Below, piece by piece: positions 5,514 to 5,667 of a stretch of DNA of 5,667 nucleotides. The notes beneath the pieces were generated by a model that saw only the letters and a list, made by a program, of their open reading frames with translations, was not told the origin of the DNA and did no database searches. The DNA is from an uncultured Collinsella sp. (GTDB lineage Bacteria > Actinomycetota > Coriobacteriia > Coriobacteriales > Coriobacteriaceae): positions 1 to 5,667 of the forward strand of contig CAAENO010000186.1 in NCBI GenBank assembly GCA_900757385.1, read 5' to 3'. The position numbers were made by a program, and so were the translations under genes. Position 1 is the first letter of the stretch. Each line of letters opens with the position of its first letter.

Positions 5514-5667
5514 CCTACCAAAAAGGGACAGGTTTATTTTGGCAGGTTTTATCTGGGCAAATGCCAAAACCGCCGCGAGGGACGGCAACTCCCTCGCAGC
5601 GGCCGACGTTTGTCCAGATAAAACCTGCCAAAATAAACCTGTCCCTTTTTGGCAGGTTATCGCTTCC
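5503..5667. repeat. Long inverted repeat (BIME/REP-like palindromic element)
   Basis: The left arm (5503-5561) and right arm (5609-5667) are 59-base inverted copies with three mismatches, all transitions. A 47-base centre holds its own hairpin (5571-5583 with 5592-5604 roughly, 12 of 13 bases pairing, CCGC-GCGAGGGA type). Each arm also folds alone: AACCT(A/G)CCAAAA pairs with TTTTGGCAGGTT across a 13-base loop, perfect in the right arm and with one mismatch in the left. The arms contain GGGACAGGTTTATTTTGGCA, similar in style to REP elements mobilised by RAYT (IS200-like) transposases; that link is inferred. The element reaches the window end and may continue. It lies directly after the regulator, overlaps its last three codons and may serve as its transcription stop. 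It contains no coding region. Confidence 0.85.

Noticed and set aside
4800..5588. Minus-strand open frame opposite the regulator (262 codons)
   Set aside because: The plus strand shows a clear LuxR DNA-binding domain and membrane helices; the minus frame has neither and runs into the inverted repeat.
5503..5667. CRISPR array or insertion sequence at the right end
   Set aside because: The repeats are two inverted arms rather than regularly spaced direct repeats, and no transposase or spacer series is present.

Overview
This window carries most of an agmatine deiminase (AgDI) catabolic locus from what looks like a high-GC Actinomycetota, most plausibly Collinsella or a related gut coriobacterium. 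That assignment is inferred from the strong C/G-ending codon bias, the enterococcal-type AgDI gene set and the style of the palindromic repeat. No rRNA or other taxonomic marker is present, so the genus is not certain.

Layout. Three minus-strand genes read leftward from about 4218: putrescine carbamoyltransferase (3145-4218), an APC-family agmatine/putrescine exchanger (1572-3011) and agmatine deiminase (81-1286). This is the order known from the enterococcal and lactococcal aguBDA(C) operon. The usual last gene, carbamate kinase aguC, is not in the window; it would lie beyond position 1 if present. The gaps of 133 and 285 bases are unusually long for an operon and rich in GC-rich inverted repeats. 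A 328-base divergent promoter region (4219-4546) separates the operon from a plus-strand gene for a membrane-anchored LuxR-type regulator (4547-5513), which matches AguR of Enterococcus and Lactococcus in architecture and position.

How the genes work together. The exchanger brings in agmatine and exports putrescine. The deiminase makes N-carbamoylputrescine and ammonia, and the carbamoyltransferase phosphorolyses it to putrescine and carbamoyl phosphate. Carbamate kinase, not seen here, would turn the latter into ATP. The pathway yields energy and acid resistance. AguR-type regulators sense agmatine with a seven-helix membrane domain and activate the operon.

Most notable. (1) The regulator is split by a one-base frame change exactly at a run of seven T (4706-4712). 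Removing one T joins a 55-residue N-terminal piece to the rest, giving a 321-residue, seven-helix LuxR protein. It could be a decayed gene, a phase-variable switch, programmed frameshifting or a sequencing error. (2) A long inverted repeat (5503-5667; 59-base arms, three mismatches, GC-rich central hairpin) begins inside the last codons of the regulator and reaches the window end. Each arm is itself a hairpin, as in a BIME/REP-type element. (3) The leader before agmatine deiminase can fold into a compact three-way junction plus further hairpins.
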